A DNA stretch of 64,000 nucleotides. It comes from Collinsella sp. Its GTDB lineage: Bacteria; Actinomycetota; Coriobacteriia; Coriobacteriales; Coriobacteriaceae. Each line of letters starts with the position of its first letter. The stretch's first letter is position 1. The notes under the pieces were generated by a model that saw only the letters and a program-made list of their open reading frames with translations, searched no databases and was not told where the DNA came from. The DNA is taken from positions 1-64,000 of the forward strand of contig DXZW01000018.1 of the NCBI GenBank assembly GCA_019419455.1. The letters are read 5' to 3'. Shown piece after piece: positions 7,651 to 16,058 of the stretch. The position numbers were made by a program, and so were the translations under genes.

Positions 7651-8988
7651 ATGCAGTTCGATCAGGTGACGGTTATCGGTGGCGGTCTGGCGGGTTCGGA
7701 ATGCGCGATCCAGCTGGCAGACCGCGGTTTTGCCGTAAAGCTGTGCGAGATGCGCCCCCAGGTTAGCTCCCCGGCTCACCATACCGATCACTTGGCAGAG
7801 CTCGTCTGCTCCAATTCGTTTAAGTCGACCCGTCCGGATTCCGCGGCTGGTTTGCTGAAGGCCGAGCTCGAGCGCATGGGTTCAGTCCTGCTCGATTGCG
7901 CCCATCGCGCGGCTGTTCCCGCCGGCGGTGCCCTGGCGGTCGACCGCGTCAAGTTTTCCGAGCTTGTCGAGGCCGAGGTTGCCGCCCGTCCCAATATCGA
8001 GGTCGCGCACGGCGAGGTCACGCAGATTCCCGAGGGCCACGTGGTCATTGCCGCGGGCCCGCTGTGTTCACCGGCGCTGAGCGAAGAGGTCATGAAGCTC
8101 GTCGGTGGCGACGCCCTTGCGTTCTTCGATGCCGCGGCGCCGATCGTCGATGCCTCCACGCTCGATATGGACGTGCTGTTTTCGCAGTCGCGCTACGAGG
8201 AGCAGGGGAGCGGCGACTATCTCAACGCCCCGCTCAACAAGGAGGAGTACGAGGCCTTTATCGAGGCGCTCACCACGGCCGACCGCGTGGTGCTCAAGGA
8301 CTTTGAGGGCGGCGATCTGTTCCAGGCCTGCCAGCCTGCCGAGGAGGTTGCACGCACCGGCAAGGACGCCATTCGCTTTGGCGCCATGAAGCCCGTCGGC
8401 CTCACCGACCCGCGTACCGGACGTCGCCCCTGGGCGGCGATTCAGCTGCGTGCCGAGAACAAGGAGAAGACCGCCTATAACCTGGTGGGCTTCCAGACAA
8501 ACCTGACCTTTGGCGAGCAGAAGCGCGTCTTCCATATGGTGCCGGGCCTGGAGAACGCTGAGTTCTTCCGCTACGGTGTCATGCACCGCAATACCTTTGT
8601 CGACGCCCCGCACGTGCTCGATGGCACCTTTGCCGTGCCCGGTACCGGCGTGCGCCTGGCCGGTCAGATCACCGGCACCGAGGGGTACATGGAAGCCGTG
8701 GCGACCGGTCTGCTCGCGGCGCTCAACACCTATGCCGAGGCTATCGGTGTCGCGGGCGTCGAGTTGCCGCGTGTGGGCGCCCTGGGTGCGCTCGTGGGCT
8801 ATGCGACCGATCCTGCCACCGTGGGCTATCAGCCTATGCATGTCAACTTTGGCCTGGTGCCGCCACTCGAGGATGGTAAGCGCCGCAGCAAGCGCGACCG
8901 CTACCAGGCCTATGCGGACCGTGCGCTCGAGGCCCTTGATGCCTATCTGACCACTCGTCCTGATCTGTTTGGAGGCGACCGGTCATAG
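7651..8988 (+). CDS. trmFO: tRNA (uracil-54-C5)-methyltransferase, folate/FAD-dependent
   Basis: 445 aa. TrmFO makes m5U54 (ribothymidine) in the T-loop of tRNA using methylenetetrahydrofolate and FAD. The FAD site is the N-terminal VTVIGGGLAGSECAIQLADRG. Family blocks include CEMRP, LAELVCSNSFKS, GLLKAELERMGS, AGGALAVDR, FGAMKPVGL, RAENKEKTAYNLVGFQTNL and GQITGTEGYMEA. The ATG at 7651 follows GAAAGGTG and lies 14 nt after the dprA stop. In Firmicutes the order is dprA-topA-trmFO-xerC; topA is absent here. The TAG stop overlaps the unusual AUA start of the downstream recombinase. Confidence 0.96.
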   Translation: MQFDQVTVIGGGLAGSECAIQLADRGFAVKLCEMRPQVSSPAHHTDHLAELVCSNSFKSTRPDSAAGLLKAELERMGSVLLDCAHRAAVPAGGALAVDRVKFSELVEAEVAARPNIEVAHGEVTQIPEGHVVIAAGPLCSPALSEEVMKLVGGDALAFFDAAAPIVDASTLDMDVLFSQSRYEEQGSGDYLNAPLNKEEYEAFIEALTTADRVVLKDFEGGDLFQACQPAEEVARTGKDAIRFGAMKPVGLTDPRTGRRPWAAIQLRAENKEKTAYNLVGFQTNLTFGEQKRVFHMVPGLENAEFFRYGVMHRNTFVDAPHVLDGTFAVPGTGVRLAGQITGTEGYMEAVATGLLAALNTYAEAIGVAGVELPRVGALGALVGYATDPATVGYQPMHVNFGLVPPLEDGKRRSKRDRYQAYADRALEALDAYLTTRPDLFGGDRS

Positions 8989-9905
8989 CCTTTGACCTGT
9001 ACGACACCGTCGACTCGTTTATCGCCTATATCTCACGTGTCGAGGGACTTTCTCCCAACACGGTGACGGCCTACGGCTCGAGGCTGGAGCGCTTTGCTGC
9101 CTGGTGCGAGCGCGAGGATATCGATGCTTTCGCTGCCGACGTGCGCACCATTCGTCGCTATCTTGCCGAGCTTTCGCGTGAGCAGGTGGCTCCTCGAACG
9201 CTTGCGGCGCATCTGTCGGCTATCCGATCGCTCTATCGATGGATGGCTGCCGAGGGGGTCGTGGAGGGCGATGTGGTCTCGGCAATTTCCTCGCCCAAGC
9301 TCCCGCGCGATCTACCCGGTGTGCTGACGACCCAACAGGTGGAGGCGCTGCTCAAGACGCCTGATACCTCAACACCCGCGGGACTGCGCGATGCGGCGAT
9401 GCTCGAGCTGCTCTATGCCTCGGGCGCCCGTATCTCTGAGCTCGCAGCACTCAATGTGGAGTCCATTGCGTGGTCCGAACGCACGCTGCGCCTGTGGGGC
9501 AAGGGGAGCAAAGAACGTATCGTCCCTCTGTATCGTCGTGCGCTCGAGGCGACGCGTCTCTATATTGAGGAGGGGAGGCCGGAGTTGCTCGCTCAGGCAA
9601 AGCGTCGTGACCCCGCTACCGGGCCGCATCCGCTGTTTATATCGGCGCGCGGTAATCGCATGAGTGCCGCCATGCTCAGGCGGCGGTTTCATATGCTGGC
9701 GACGCTCGCCGGCATTCCGGCCGACATCGCCCCGCATGCGATGCGCCATACCTTTGCGACCGACTTGCTCGAGGGCGGCGCGGACCTGCGCTCGGTTCAA
9801 GAGCTGCTAGGTCATGCGAGCCTGTCCACGACGCAGATCTACACGCATCTCACACCCGATCGGCTTAAGCGGGCTGTGGCTCAAGCCCATCCCCGCGGCG
9901 AATAG
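8985..9905 (+). CDS. xerC: Tyrosine recombinase XerC/XerD type, probable AUA start
   Basis: 306 aa. Xer recombinases resolve chromosome dimers at dif with FtsK, which is encoded at 55215. The catalytic set is complete: Arg in YASGARISELA, Lys in GKGSKER, HxxR in HAMRHTFA, His in LLGHASLS, and the Tyr nucleophile in TTQIYTHL. The N-terminal core-binding domain (SFIAYISRVEGLSPNTVTAY) must be translated for a normal-length protein. Between the in-frame stop at 8961 and 9063 there is no ATG, GTG or TTG. ATA at 8985 lies 9 nt after GGAGG (8971-8975) and overlaps the trmFO stop as ATAG, and is taken as the start. CTG at 8997 is the fallback. XerC versus XerD cannot be decided from sequence alone. 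Confidence 0.9.
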   Translation: MAFDLYDTVDSFIAYISRVEGLSPNTVTAYGSRLERFAAWCEREDIDAFAADVRTIRRYLAELSREQVAPRTLAAHLSAIRSLYRWMAAEGVVEGDVVSAISSPKLPRDLPGVLTTQQVEALLKTPDTSTPAGLRDAAMLELLYASGARISELAALNVESIAWSERTLRLWGKGSKERIVPLYRRALEATRLYIEEGRPELLAQAKRRDPATGPHPLFISARGNRMSAAMLRRRFHMLATLAGIPADIAPHAMRHTFATDLLEGGADLRSVQELLGHASLSTTQIYTHLTPDRLKRAVAQAHPRGE

Positions 9906-9954
9906 TGGCTGGGACGTCCCGCGCCGCGCTCAGGTGTGTGGTTTTGATTGCGGG

Positions 9955-9983
9955 TTGGCAGGAAGATGCATTCCTGCTATCAT
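9955..9983 (+). promoter_or_regulatory. Promoter of rpsB-tsf
   Basis: TTGGCA at 9955-9960 and TATCAT at 9978-9983 have ideal 17-bp spacing. TGC directly precedes the -10, giving TGCTATCAT, the same string as the adhE -10. The leader of about 135 nt contains a GTTGC/GCAAC stem near 9992-10007 that could take part in S2 autoregulation (inference). Confidence 0.75.
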
Positions 9984-10124
9984 TCATCGGGTTGCTTCAC
10001 GGCAACAGGTTTTTATCACGCACGCGCGGCTACTTCATACCGTGGTGCCCGGGCTTTGGTAGCACATGTCCGGGTTGGTTTTGGAGGATGACCCCGCGCG
10101 GAGGCAAACCACAGGAGGTTTAAC

Positions 10125-10853
10125 ATGGCTACCAAGATTAATATCCGCACCCTGCTCGAGGCCGGCTGCCACTTCGGTCACCAGACCCGTCGCTGGAACC
10201 CTAAGATGAAGCCGTTCATCTTCGGTGAGCGCAACGGCATCTACATCCTCGACCTCAAGCAGACTATCCTCGACGCCGACCAGGCCTACACCTTCGTCAA
10301 GAACGTCGCCAAGGGCGGCAACGTGCTGTTCGTCGGCACCAAGAAGCAGGCTCAGGAGGCCGTCAAGAACGCTGCTGAGCGCGCCAACATGCCTTACATC
10401 AACCAGCGTTGGCTCGGCGGCATGCTGACCAACTTCGTCACCATCCGCTCCCGCATCAACCGCATGGAGGAGCTCGAGGCCATGGTCGAGGACGGCCGCA
10501 TGGCTGTTCTGCCCAAGAAGGAGCAGGCTGTTCTCGGCAAGGAGCTCACCAAGCTCCAGACCAACCTCGGTGGCGCCCGCGACATGAAGGGTCTGCCCCA
10601 GGCTCTCTTCGTCATCGACACCAAGCGCGAGGAGAACGCCATCAAGGAGGCTCAGCGCCTGAACATCCCCGTCGTCGCCCTGATCGACACCAACTCCGAT
10701 CCCGACGAGGTCGAGTACGGCATCCCCTGCAACGATGACGCTATCTCCGCTGTCACCCTTATGTGCGAGCTCATGGCTGACGCCTGCCTCGCTGGCTCTG
10801 GTAAGGAGCAGGTCTCCGAGGCCGAGATGGCCGCTGAGCCCAAGGCCGAGTAA
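10125..10853 (+). CDS. rpsB: 30S ribosomal protein S2
   Basis: 242 aa. S2 joins the small subunit late and bridges head and body. Signatures are visible: INIRTLLEAGCHFGHQTRRWNPKMKPFIFGERNGIYILDL, NVLFVGTKKQAQEAV, NQRWLGGMLTNF and PVVALIDTNSDPDEVEYGIPCNDDA. The ATG follows AGGAGG by 7 nt. It is transcribed with tsf from the promoter at 9955-9983, ending at the terminator behind tsf. The codons are strongly biased (mostly GCC/GCT, CTC, AAG), as expected of a highly expressed gene. Confidence 0.98.
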   Translation: MATKINIRTLLEAGCHFGHQTRRWNPKMKPFIFGERNGIYILDLKQTILDADQAYTFVKNVAKGGNVLFVGTKKQAQEAVKNAAERANMPYINQRWLGGMLTNFVTIRSRINRMEELEAMVEDGRMAVLPKKEQAVLGKELTKLQTNLGGARDMKGLPQALFVIDTKREENAIKEAQRLNIPVVALIDTNSDPDEVEYGIPCNDDAISAVTLMCELMADACLAGSGKEQVSEAEMAAEPKAE

Positions 10854-10898
10854 ATCAGTCTTAGTTAATTCTTTTTCATCTCTTTGAAAGGAACCACA

Positions 10899-11768
10899 AT
10901 GGCCCAGATTACCGCCGCTATGGTCAAGCAGCTCCGCGAGATGACCGACTCCCCGATGATGGAGTGCAAGAAGGCTCTCGTCGAGGCTGACGGCGACATG
11001 GACGCCGCTGTCGACGTTCTGCGTAAGAACGGCCTTGCCAAGGCTGCCAAGAAGGCTGGCCGTGAGACCAACGAGGGCGCTGTCGCCGCGTTCGTCTCCG
11101 AGGATGGCAAGACCGGCGCTCTGCTCGAGCTCTCCTGCGAGACCGACTTCGTTGGCTCTAACGCCAAGTTCACCGGCTTTGCTTCCAAGGTCGCTGAGGT
11201 TGTCGCTACCACCGAGCCTGCTGACGTCGACGCTCTGCTCGAGAAGCCGATGGGCGAGGAGACCGTTTCCTCCGAGCTCACCGAGATGATTCACATCATG
11301 GGCGAGAACATGAAGATCTCCCGCTTCGCTGCCCGCAAGGCTGAGAACGGCGCGCTCGCTTCTTACATCCACATGGGTGGTAAGATCGGCGTCCTCGTCG
11401 AGTTCGCCTTCGAGAAGGCTGAGACCGCTCAGGCTGAATCCTTCAAGACCTTCGCTCACGACGTTGCCCTTCAGGTTGCCGCCGTCGCCCCGATCTGCGC
11501 TACCCGCGATCAGGTTCCGGCCGAGACCGTCGAGCACGAGAAGCAGATCTACATGGCTCAGGCTGCCGAGTCCGGTAAGCCCGAGGCTATCCAGGAGAAG
11601 ATGGCTGTCGGCCGTCTGGAGAAGTTCTACAAGCAGTCCGTGCTCACCGAGCAGGAGTTCATCAAGGACAGCTCCCTCACCATCAAGAAGTACGCTGAGA
11701 AGGTCTCCAAGGAGCTCGGCGACACCATTACCGTCGTTGCCTTTGACCGTCTGGTCCGTGGCGAGTAA
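10899..11768 (+). CDS. tsf: Elongation factor Ts
   Basis: 289 aa. EF-Ts is the nucleotide exchange factor for EF-Tu. Typical blocks are MVKQLREMTDSPMMECKKALVEADGDMDAAVDVLRKNGLAKAAKKAGR, ALLELSCETDFVGSN, and HMGGKIGVLVEF in the core domain. The ATG at 10899 is preceded by GAAAGGA and matches the family start, while an earlier in-frame ATG 15 nt upstream would swallow the ribosome site. It sits 45 nt after rpsB in the conserved rpsB-tsf operon and ends at a strong terminator. Confidence 0.98.
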   Translation: MAQITAAMVKQLREMTDSPMMECKKALVEADGDMDAAVDVLRKNGLAKAAKKAGRETNEGAVAAFVSEDGKTGALLELSCETDFVGSNAKFTGFASKVAEVVATTEPADVDALLEKPMGEETVSSELTEMIHIMGENMKISRFAARKAENGALASYIHMGGKIGVLVEFAFEKAETAQAESFKTFAHDVALQVAAVAPICATRDQVPAETVEHEKQIYMAQAAESGKPEAIQEKMAVGRLEKFYKQSVLTEQEFIKDSSLTIKKYAEKVSKELGDTITVVAFDRLVRGE

Positions 11769-11792
11769 ATAAGCTCTTGTAGCTGGTAATGA

Positions 11793-11826
11793 GCAGGCTG
11801 TGGGTTTTACTCACAGCCTGCTTTTT
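11793..11826 (+). terminator. Rho-independent terminator of rpsB-tsf
   Basis: A perfect 10-bp GC-rich stem (11793-11802 with 11812-11821) has a 9-nt loop and is followed by TTTTT. Confidence 0.93.
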
Positions 11827-11850
11827 CATGGCTCTTCTTAGAGCCTTTGA

Positions 11851-11856
11851 TAGAAT
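11851..11856 (+). promoter_or_regulatory. Candidate -10 for pyrH-frr operon
   Basis: TAGAAT at 11851-11856 lies between the tsf terminator and pyrH, where a new promoter is needed. No good -35 is seen. GGCTCT/AGAGCC (11830-11845) forms a small dyad just upstream. Confidence 0.35.
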
Positions 11857-11886
11857 GTTGAGAGTTCAATCTAAAGGAGGATCGCT

Positions 11887-12609
11887 TTGTCCGACATCCG
11901 ATATAAACGCGTGCTTCTTAAGCTTTCCGGCGAAGCGCTGATGGGCGACGGCCAATATGGCATCGACCCCAAGGTTACCGACCATCTTGCTAAGCAGGTC
12001 AAGGAGCTGCTCGCCGTTGGCCATGAGGTCGGCGTCGTTGTCGGCGGCGGCAATATTTTCCGCGGCATGGCAGGCGCTGCCGGTGGCATGGAGCGTGCTC
12101 AGGCCGACTACATGGGCATGCTGGCAACCGTTATGAACGCGCTCGCCCTGCAGGATGCCTTCGAGCATAACGATGTTCCCTGCCGCGTGATGAGCGCTAT
12201 CCAGATGAACGAGATCTGCGAGCCCTATATTCGCCGTCGCGCCATCAACCACCTTTCCAAGGGCAACGTCGTTATTTTTGCCGCCGGTTCGGGCAATCCG
12301 TACTTTACGACCGACACCGCCGCGGCTCTTCGTGCGTGCGAGATCGGCGCCGAGATTCTGATTAAAGCCACCAAGGTTGACGGCATCTACGATAAGGATC
12401 CCGTCAAGTGCGCTGATGCCGTCCGTTTTGACAAGATTACCTATCACGAGGTTCTCGTCCACGGTCTGCAGGTTATGGATTCCACCGCTACGGCACTGTG
12501 CCAGGATAACCGTATGCCGATTTTGGTCCTCAACATCGATGGCGAGGACACCGTCAAGCGCGCGCTCGCGGGTGAGCCCGTCGGCACGCTCGTCTATCAG
12601 GAGGATTAA
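11887..12609 (+). CDS. pyrH: UMP kinase
   Basis: 240 aa. It phosphorylates UMP to UDP, the step after the UMP pathway encoded at 25858-31181. It belongs to the amino-acid kinase family: RVLLKLSGEALMGDGQYGID, VGVVVGGGNIFRG, MNALALQDAFEHNDVPCRVMSAIQM, ATKVDGIYDKDPVK and MDSTATALCQDN are all family blocks. The TTG start is supported by AAAGGAGG 6 nt upstream and agrees with the family N-terminus. It is followed after 2 nt by frr, the usual arrangement, and lies 27 nt downstream of a candidate -10. Confidence 0.97.
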   Translation: MSDIRYKRVLLKLSGEALMGDGQYGIDPKVTDHLAKQVKELLAVGHEVGVVVGGGNIFRGMAGAAGGMERAQADYMGMLATVMNALALQDAFEHNDVPCRVMSAIQMNEICEPYIRRRAINHLSKGNVVIFAAGSGNPYFTTDTAAALRACEIGAEILIKATKVDGIYDKDPVKCADAVRFDKITYHEVLVHGLQVMDSTATALCQDNRMPILVLNIDGEDTVKRALAGEPVGTLVYQED

Positions 12610-12611
12610 GC

Positions 12612-13148
12612 ATGGCAGAGAACATCACCGCCCATATGGACAAGTCGCTCGAGTCCCTCAAGCATAACTTCTCCAAGGTCCGTACCGGCCGCGCCAATGC
12701 CAACATTCTGTCCGACATCACCGTCGATTATTACGGTGTTCCCACGCCGGTCACGCAGGTTGCCGCCGTCAAGACCCCCGAGGCCCACATGCTGCTCATC
12801 GAGCCGTGGGACAAGGCACTCATCAACGCTATCGTCAAGGCCATCGGCGCTTCCGATCTGGGTATTACCCCCAACTCCGATGGCACCGTCGTTCGTCTGC
12901 CGTTCCCGGCTCCCACCGAGGAGCGCCGTCGCGAGCTCGTCAAGGAGTGCCGCGAGTACGCCGAGCAGGCCAAGGTGTCTATCCGTAACATCCGTCGCGA
13001 CTTCAACAACAAGCTTGAGCGCGATGAGGAGCTCACCGAGGACGATGTCCGTCGCGAGCAGGCCAAGGTCCAGAAGCACACCGATGAGTATGTCGCCAAG
13101 GTCGAGGAGCTTCTGAAGGAAAAAGAAGCCGAGGTCATGGAGATCTAA
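12612..13148 (+). CDS. frr: Ribosome recycling factor
   Basis: 178 aa. With EF-G it splits post-termination ribosomes. RTGRANANILSDITVDYYGVPTPV, EPWDKALINAIVKAI, LGITPNSDGTVVRLPFPAPTEERRRELVK and the NIRRDFNNKLE helix are diagnostic. The N-terminus MAENITAHMDKSLESLKHNFSKVRTG is normal. It is tightly packed in pyrH-frr-uppS-cdsA-dxr (2 nt after pyrH, 1 nt before uppS), so it is read from the pyrH promoter. Confidence 0.98.
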   Translation: MAENITAHMDKSLESLKHNFSKVRTGRANANILSDITVDYYGVPTPVTQVAAVKTPEAHMLLIEPWDKALINAIVKAIGASDLGITPNSDGTVVRLPFPAPTEERRRELVKECREYAEQAKVSIRNIRRDFNNKLERDEELTEDDVRREQAKVQKHTDEYVAKVEELLKEKEAEVMEI

Positions 13149-13149
13149 G

Positions 13150-13944
13150 GTGCAATACGACGAGCATAAACTGGTCGAGTACTTTGCCGACGCCCCTGCG
13201 GGCGTCGGTTTTTCCGACCTTGACCTCAATAACATTCCGCACCATATCTCGTGCATCATGGACGGCAATGGTCGTTGGGCCACATCGCGCGGTCTTGCAC
13301 GCACCGAGGGCCACAAGGCGGGTATCGTCTCCCTTCGTGAGATTATTACCGCCTGCGTGCGTCTGGGCGTCGACGTGCTTTCGGCCTATGCGTTTTCTAC
13401 CGAAAACTGGAACCGCCCGCAGCATGAGGTCAACGTCTTGATGCACCTGTTTGCCAAGACGTTTATCGACGAGCTGCCGCTTCTGAAGCGCGAAAACGTG
13501 CGCGTTGTCTTTTTGGGTGACATTTCCGCGCTGCCCAAGAAGACCCGCGACGTTTTTGAACGCGGTCTTGCCGAGTGCGCCAATCACACCGGCATGACGC
13601 TGGCGCTTGCCGTCAACTACGGCGCGCGTGCCGAGATTACCCGCGCTGTCCGTCAGATCGCACTCGACGCTGCCGCCGGTAAGATCGATCCTGGCGCAAT
13701 TGATGACGACATGGTGGCTTCCCACCTCTATACCGCCGGCCTTCCCGATCCTGAGCTTGTGATTCGCACTTCTGGTGAGCTGCGCCTTTCGAACTATCTG
13801 CTGTGGCAGGTGGCTTATTCCGAATTCTACGTCACCGATACCTATTGGCCCGACTTTGATCGTTGGGGCCTTGTCGACGCCATTTTGGCCTATCAGGGCC
13901 GTGACCGTAGGTTTGGTGGACTGAGCAAGACCGAGGAGGCTTAA
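13150..13944 (+). CDS. uppS: Isoprenyl (undecaprenyl) diphosphate synthase
   Basis: 264 aa. This cis-prenyltransferase makes the lipid carrier for peptidoglycan and other wall polymers. The catalytic signature HHISCIMDGNGRWATSRGL is followed by YAFSTENWNRP, AVNYGARAEI, and the C-terminal PDPELVIRTSGELRLSNYLLWQVAYSEFYVTDTYWPDF. A 25-residue leader precedes the signature, as in many actinobacterial members. The GTG start is 1 nt after the frr stop, with GGAG inside the end of frr. Its position beside cdsA and dxr places it in an envelope and isoprenoid operon. Confidence 0.96.
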   Translation: MQYDEHKLVEYFADAPAGVGFSDLDLNNIPHHISCIMDGNGRWATSRGLARTEGHKAGIVSLREIITACVRLGVDVLSAYAFSTENWNRPQHEVNVLMHLFAKTFIDELPLLKRENVRVVFLGDISALPKKTRDVFERGLAECANHTGMTLALAVNYGARAEITRAVRQIALDAAAGKIDPGAIDDDMVASHLYTAGLPDPELVIRTSGELRLSNYLLWQVAYSEFYVTDTYWPDFDRWGLVDAILAYQGRDRRFGGLSKTEEA

Positions 13945-13946
13945 TC

Positions 13947-14846
13947 GTGTCCGATCGTCCCAAGGCATCTGCTCCCAAGACGCCTGCGCGCAAAGCTGCC
14001 ACTGCGGGAACGCCTGCAGCGAAGAGCGGCACCGGTTCGTGGCTGGCGGGCTTTATTACCCGTGCCGCCGCCGGTATCGTCTACGCCGTTGTCTTTATCC
14101 TGTGCCTGGTTTTGGGTATCGTGCCCACGGCCATCTTTGTTTCCGTCATGAGCGGTCTGTGCTGCTATGAGTTTTTCCGTATGACAAGGCTCGATGGCAA
14201 GATGGCTAACGAGCGCATGGGTATCGCTGCCGCCGTGCTCTTTCCGCTGTCGGCGTTGGGCGATTCGATGCTGCTGAATGCCCTGCTTTTTGCCCTGATG
14301 CTCGCTGTGGGCATTTGGTATGTCTGGTCGCCGCGTACCCGCATATCCGATGTTGCCGTGACACTCATGGGTCCCATCTACACCGGTTTTATGCTGTCGG
14401 CTATCGTGCTGCTGCGCGATGCCGTGCCCGGTTTTGCCGGCGCCCTGCTTTCGGTGGGTGTTTGCGCGTCTCTCTGGGTCTCCGATTCGTTTGCCTATAT
14501 CGTGGGTAGCCGTATCGGCAAACACAAGATGGTTCCCAAGATCTCTCCCAAAAAGAGCTGGGAGGGGTTTGCCGGCGGCATCTTGGGCTCGGTTTTGATT
14601 TGGCTCATCCTGTGGGCGACGCACTTCTACAAGCTCAGCCTGCCCTATGCGCTGCTGTGCGGCGTGGTCGTGTCCATTCTGGGCGTTATCGGCGACCTTA
14701 TCGAGTCGCGCATCAAGCGCGGTGTGGGCGTCAAGGATTCCGGCAACCTTATCCCGGGCCACGGCGGAATGCTCGATCGTAGCGATTCGCTTATCTTCGG
14801 TTGCATCACCGCACAGCTGTTGCTGATGATCGGAGGCGTGCTGTAA
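13947..14846 (+). CDS. cdsA: Phosphatidate cytidylyltransferase
   Basis: 299 aa. It is an integral membrane enzyme that makes CDP-diacylglycerol from phosphatidate and CTP, feeding PgsA (61417). About eight hydrophobic segments are visible. The C-terminus carries the CDS signature GDLIESRIKRGVGVKDSGNLIPGHGGMLDRSDSL. An Ala/Pro/Lys-rich cytoplasmic N-terminus (about 30 residues) precedes the first membrane span. The GTG start has GAGGAGG upstream. Its TAA stop shares a base with the dxr ATG (TAATG), implying coupling. Confidence 0.96.
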   Translation: MSDRPKASAPKTPARKAATAGTPAAKSGTGSWLAGFITRAAAGIVYAVVFILCLVLGIVPTAIFVSVMSGLCCYEFFRMTRLDGKMANERMGIAAAVLFPLSALGDSMLLNALLFALMLAVGIWYVWSPRTRISDVAVTLMGPIYTGFMLSAIVLLRDAVPGFAGALLSVGVCASLWVSDSFAYIVGSRIGKHKMVPKISPKKSWEGFAGGILGSVLIWLILWATHFYKLSLPYALLCGVVVSILGVIGDLIESRIKRGVGVKDSGNLIPGHGGMLDRSDSLIFGCITAQLLLMIGGVL

Positions 14847-16033
14847 TGTCCTTCCAGACGACGTATGGCCCCGATGGACGCCTTCGCGTTGCCATCCTGG
14901 GTTGTACGGGCTCTATCGGCACCCAGGCGCTCGATGTGTGCCGCCAGCATGCCGATCGCCTGCAGGTGACGGCGCTGTCCGTTAATTCCAGCACCTCGGA
15001 GCTCGTTGCCGCTGCCCGCGAGTTCTCGGTTCCGGCGGTTGCCGTTGCCGATGTCGCTCATGGCGATGACGCCGTGCTGCAGGAGTTGCCCGAGGGCACA
15101 CAGCTCGGCGTTGGCGCGCAGGCGGTTTGCGAGCTCGCGCGTCGCGACGATGTCGACTGCGTGCTCGTCGCTATTGTGGGCGCCGCCGGTCTCGAGGCGA
15201 GCCATGCGGCCTTGACCTCGAATAAGCGCCTTGCCCTTGCCAACAAGGAGTCCCTCGTCGTCGGTGGCGACTTGCTTATGCCGTTGGCGCAACCGGGCCA
15301 GCTTATTCCGGTCGACTCTGAGCATTCCGCCATCTACCAGTGCTATCTGGGGGAGAACCCGCGCGAGGCCCACTGCATTTGGCTCACCTGCTCGGGCGGT
15401 CCGTTCTTTGGCCGCACGCGCGACGAGCTCGATCGCGTGACGCGTGCCGATGCCCTCGCGCATCCCACGTGGGCCATGGGTGCCAAGATCACCATTGACT
15501 CCGCCACCCTCATGAACAAGGGCCTGGAGCGCATTGAGGCCATGCATCTGTTTAACTGCGACCTCGATTTCATTAACGTGGTCGTGCAGCGTCAGTCCAA
15601 GATTCACTCTATGGTCGAGTTCGCCGACGGCTCCGTGATGGCGCATCTCGGTGCATCCGACATGCGTATTCCCATCCAGTTCGCGTTCTCGTATCCCGAG
15701 CGTTGGGATACTCCGGCGCCTCGTATCGATTTCCGCGAGCTGGGGCAGCTCACGTTTGATGCTGCCGACATGGATACCTTCCGCTGTCTGGCACTGGCCG
15801 AGCGTGCCGGCAAGACGGGTGGCACCATGCCGTGCGTGCTCAATGCCGCCAACGAGGTCGCCGTCGATGCCTTCCTGCACGATGGCTGCAGCTTTACCGA
15901 TATCGATCGCATTGTGGAATCCTGCATGGACGCCCACGATATGCAGGTGGTCGATTCGTTTGAGCAGCTTCGCGACATCGATGCGTGGGCGCGTGAAAAG
16001 GCTGCGCAGGTGCTCGCCGCAACCCGTTCCTAA
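14846..16033 (+). CDS. dxr: 1-deoxy-D-xylulose 5-phosphate reductoisomerase
   Basis: 395 aa. It is the second enzyme of the methylerythritol phosphate pathway to isoprenoids and uses NADPH and a divalent metal. The NADPH site is VAILGCTGSIGTQALDV; the metal and substrate blocks are ALANKESLVVGG, PVDSEHSAIYQCY, LTCSGGPF, HPTWAMGAKITIDSATLMNKGLE and LNAANEVAVDAFL. The ATG at 14846 overlaps the cdsA stop, with GGAGG 9 nt upstream. IspG, a later enzyme of the same pathway, lies two genes downstream, and UppS upstream consumes the product. Confidence 0.97.
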   Translation: MSFQTTYGPDGRLRVAILGCTGSIGTQALDVCRQHADRLQVTALSVNSSTSELVAAAREFSVPAVAVADVAHGDDAVLQELPEGTQLGVGAQAVCELARRDDVDCVLVAIVGAAGLEASHAALTSNKRLALANKESLVVGGDLLMPLAQPGQLIPVDSEHSAIYQCYLGENPREAHCIWLTCSGGPFFGRTRDELDRVTRADALAHPTWAMGAKITIDSATLMNKGLERIEAMHLFNCDLDFINVVVQRQSKIHSMVEFADGSVMAHLGASDMRIPIQFAFSYPERWDTPAPRIDFRELGQLTFDAADMDTFRCLALAERAGKTGGTMPCVLNAANEVAVDAFLHDGCSFTDIDRIVESCMDAHDMQVVDSFEQLRDIDAWAREKAAQVLAATRS

Positions 16034-16058
16034 CCCATAAGGATTGCTTTTTCGTTTT

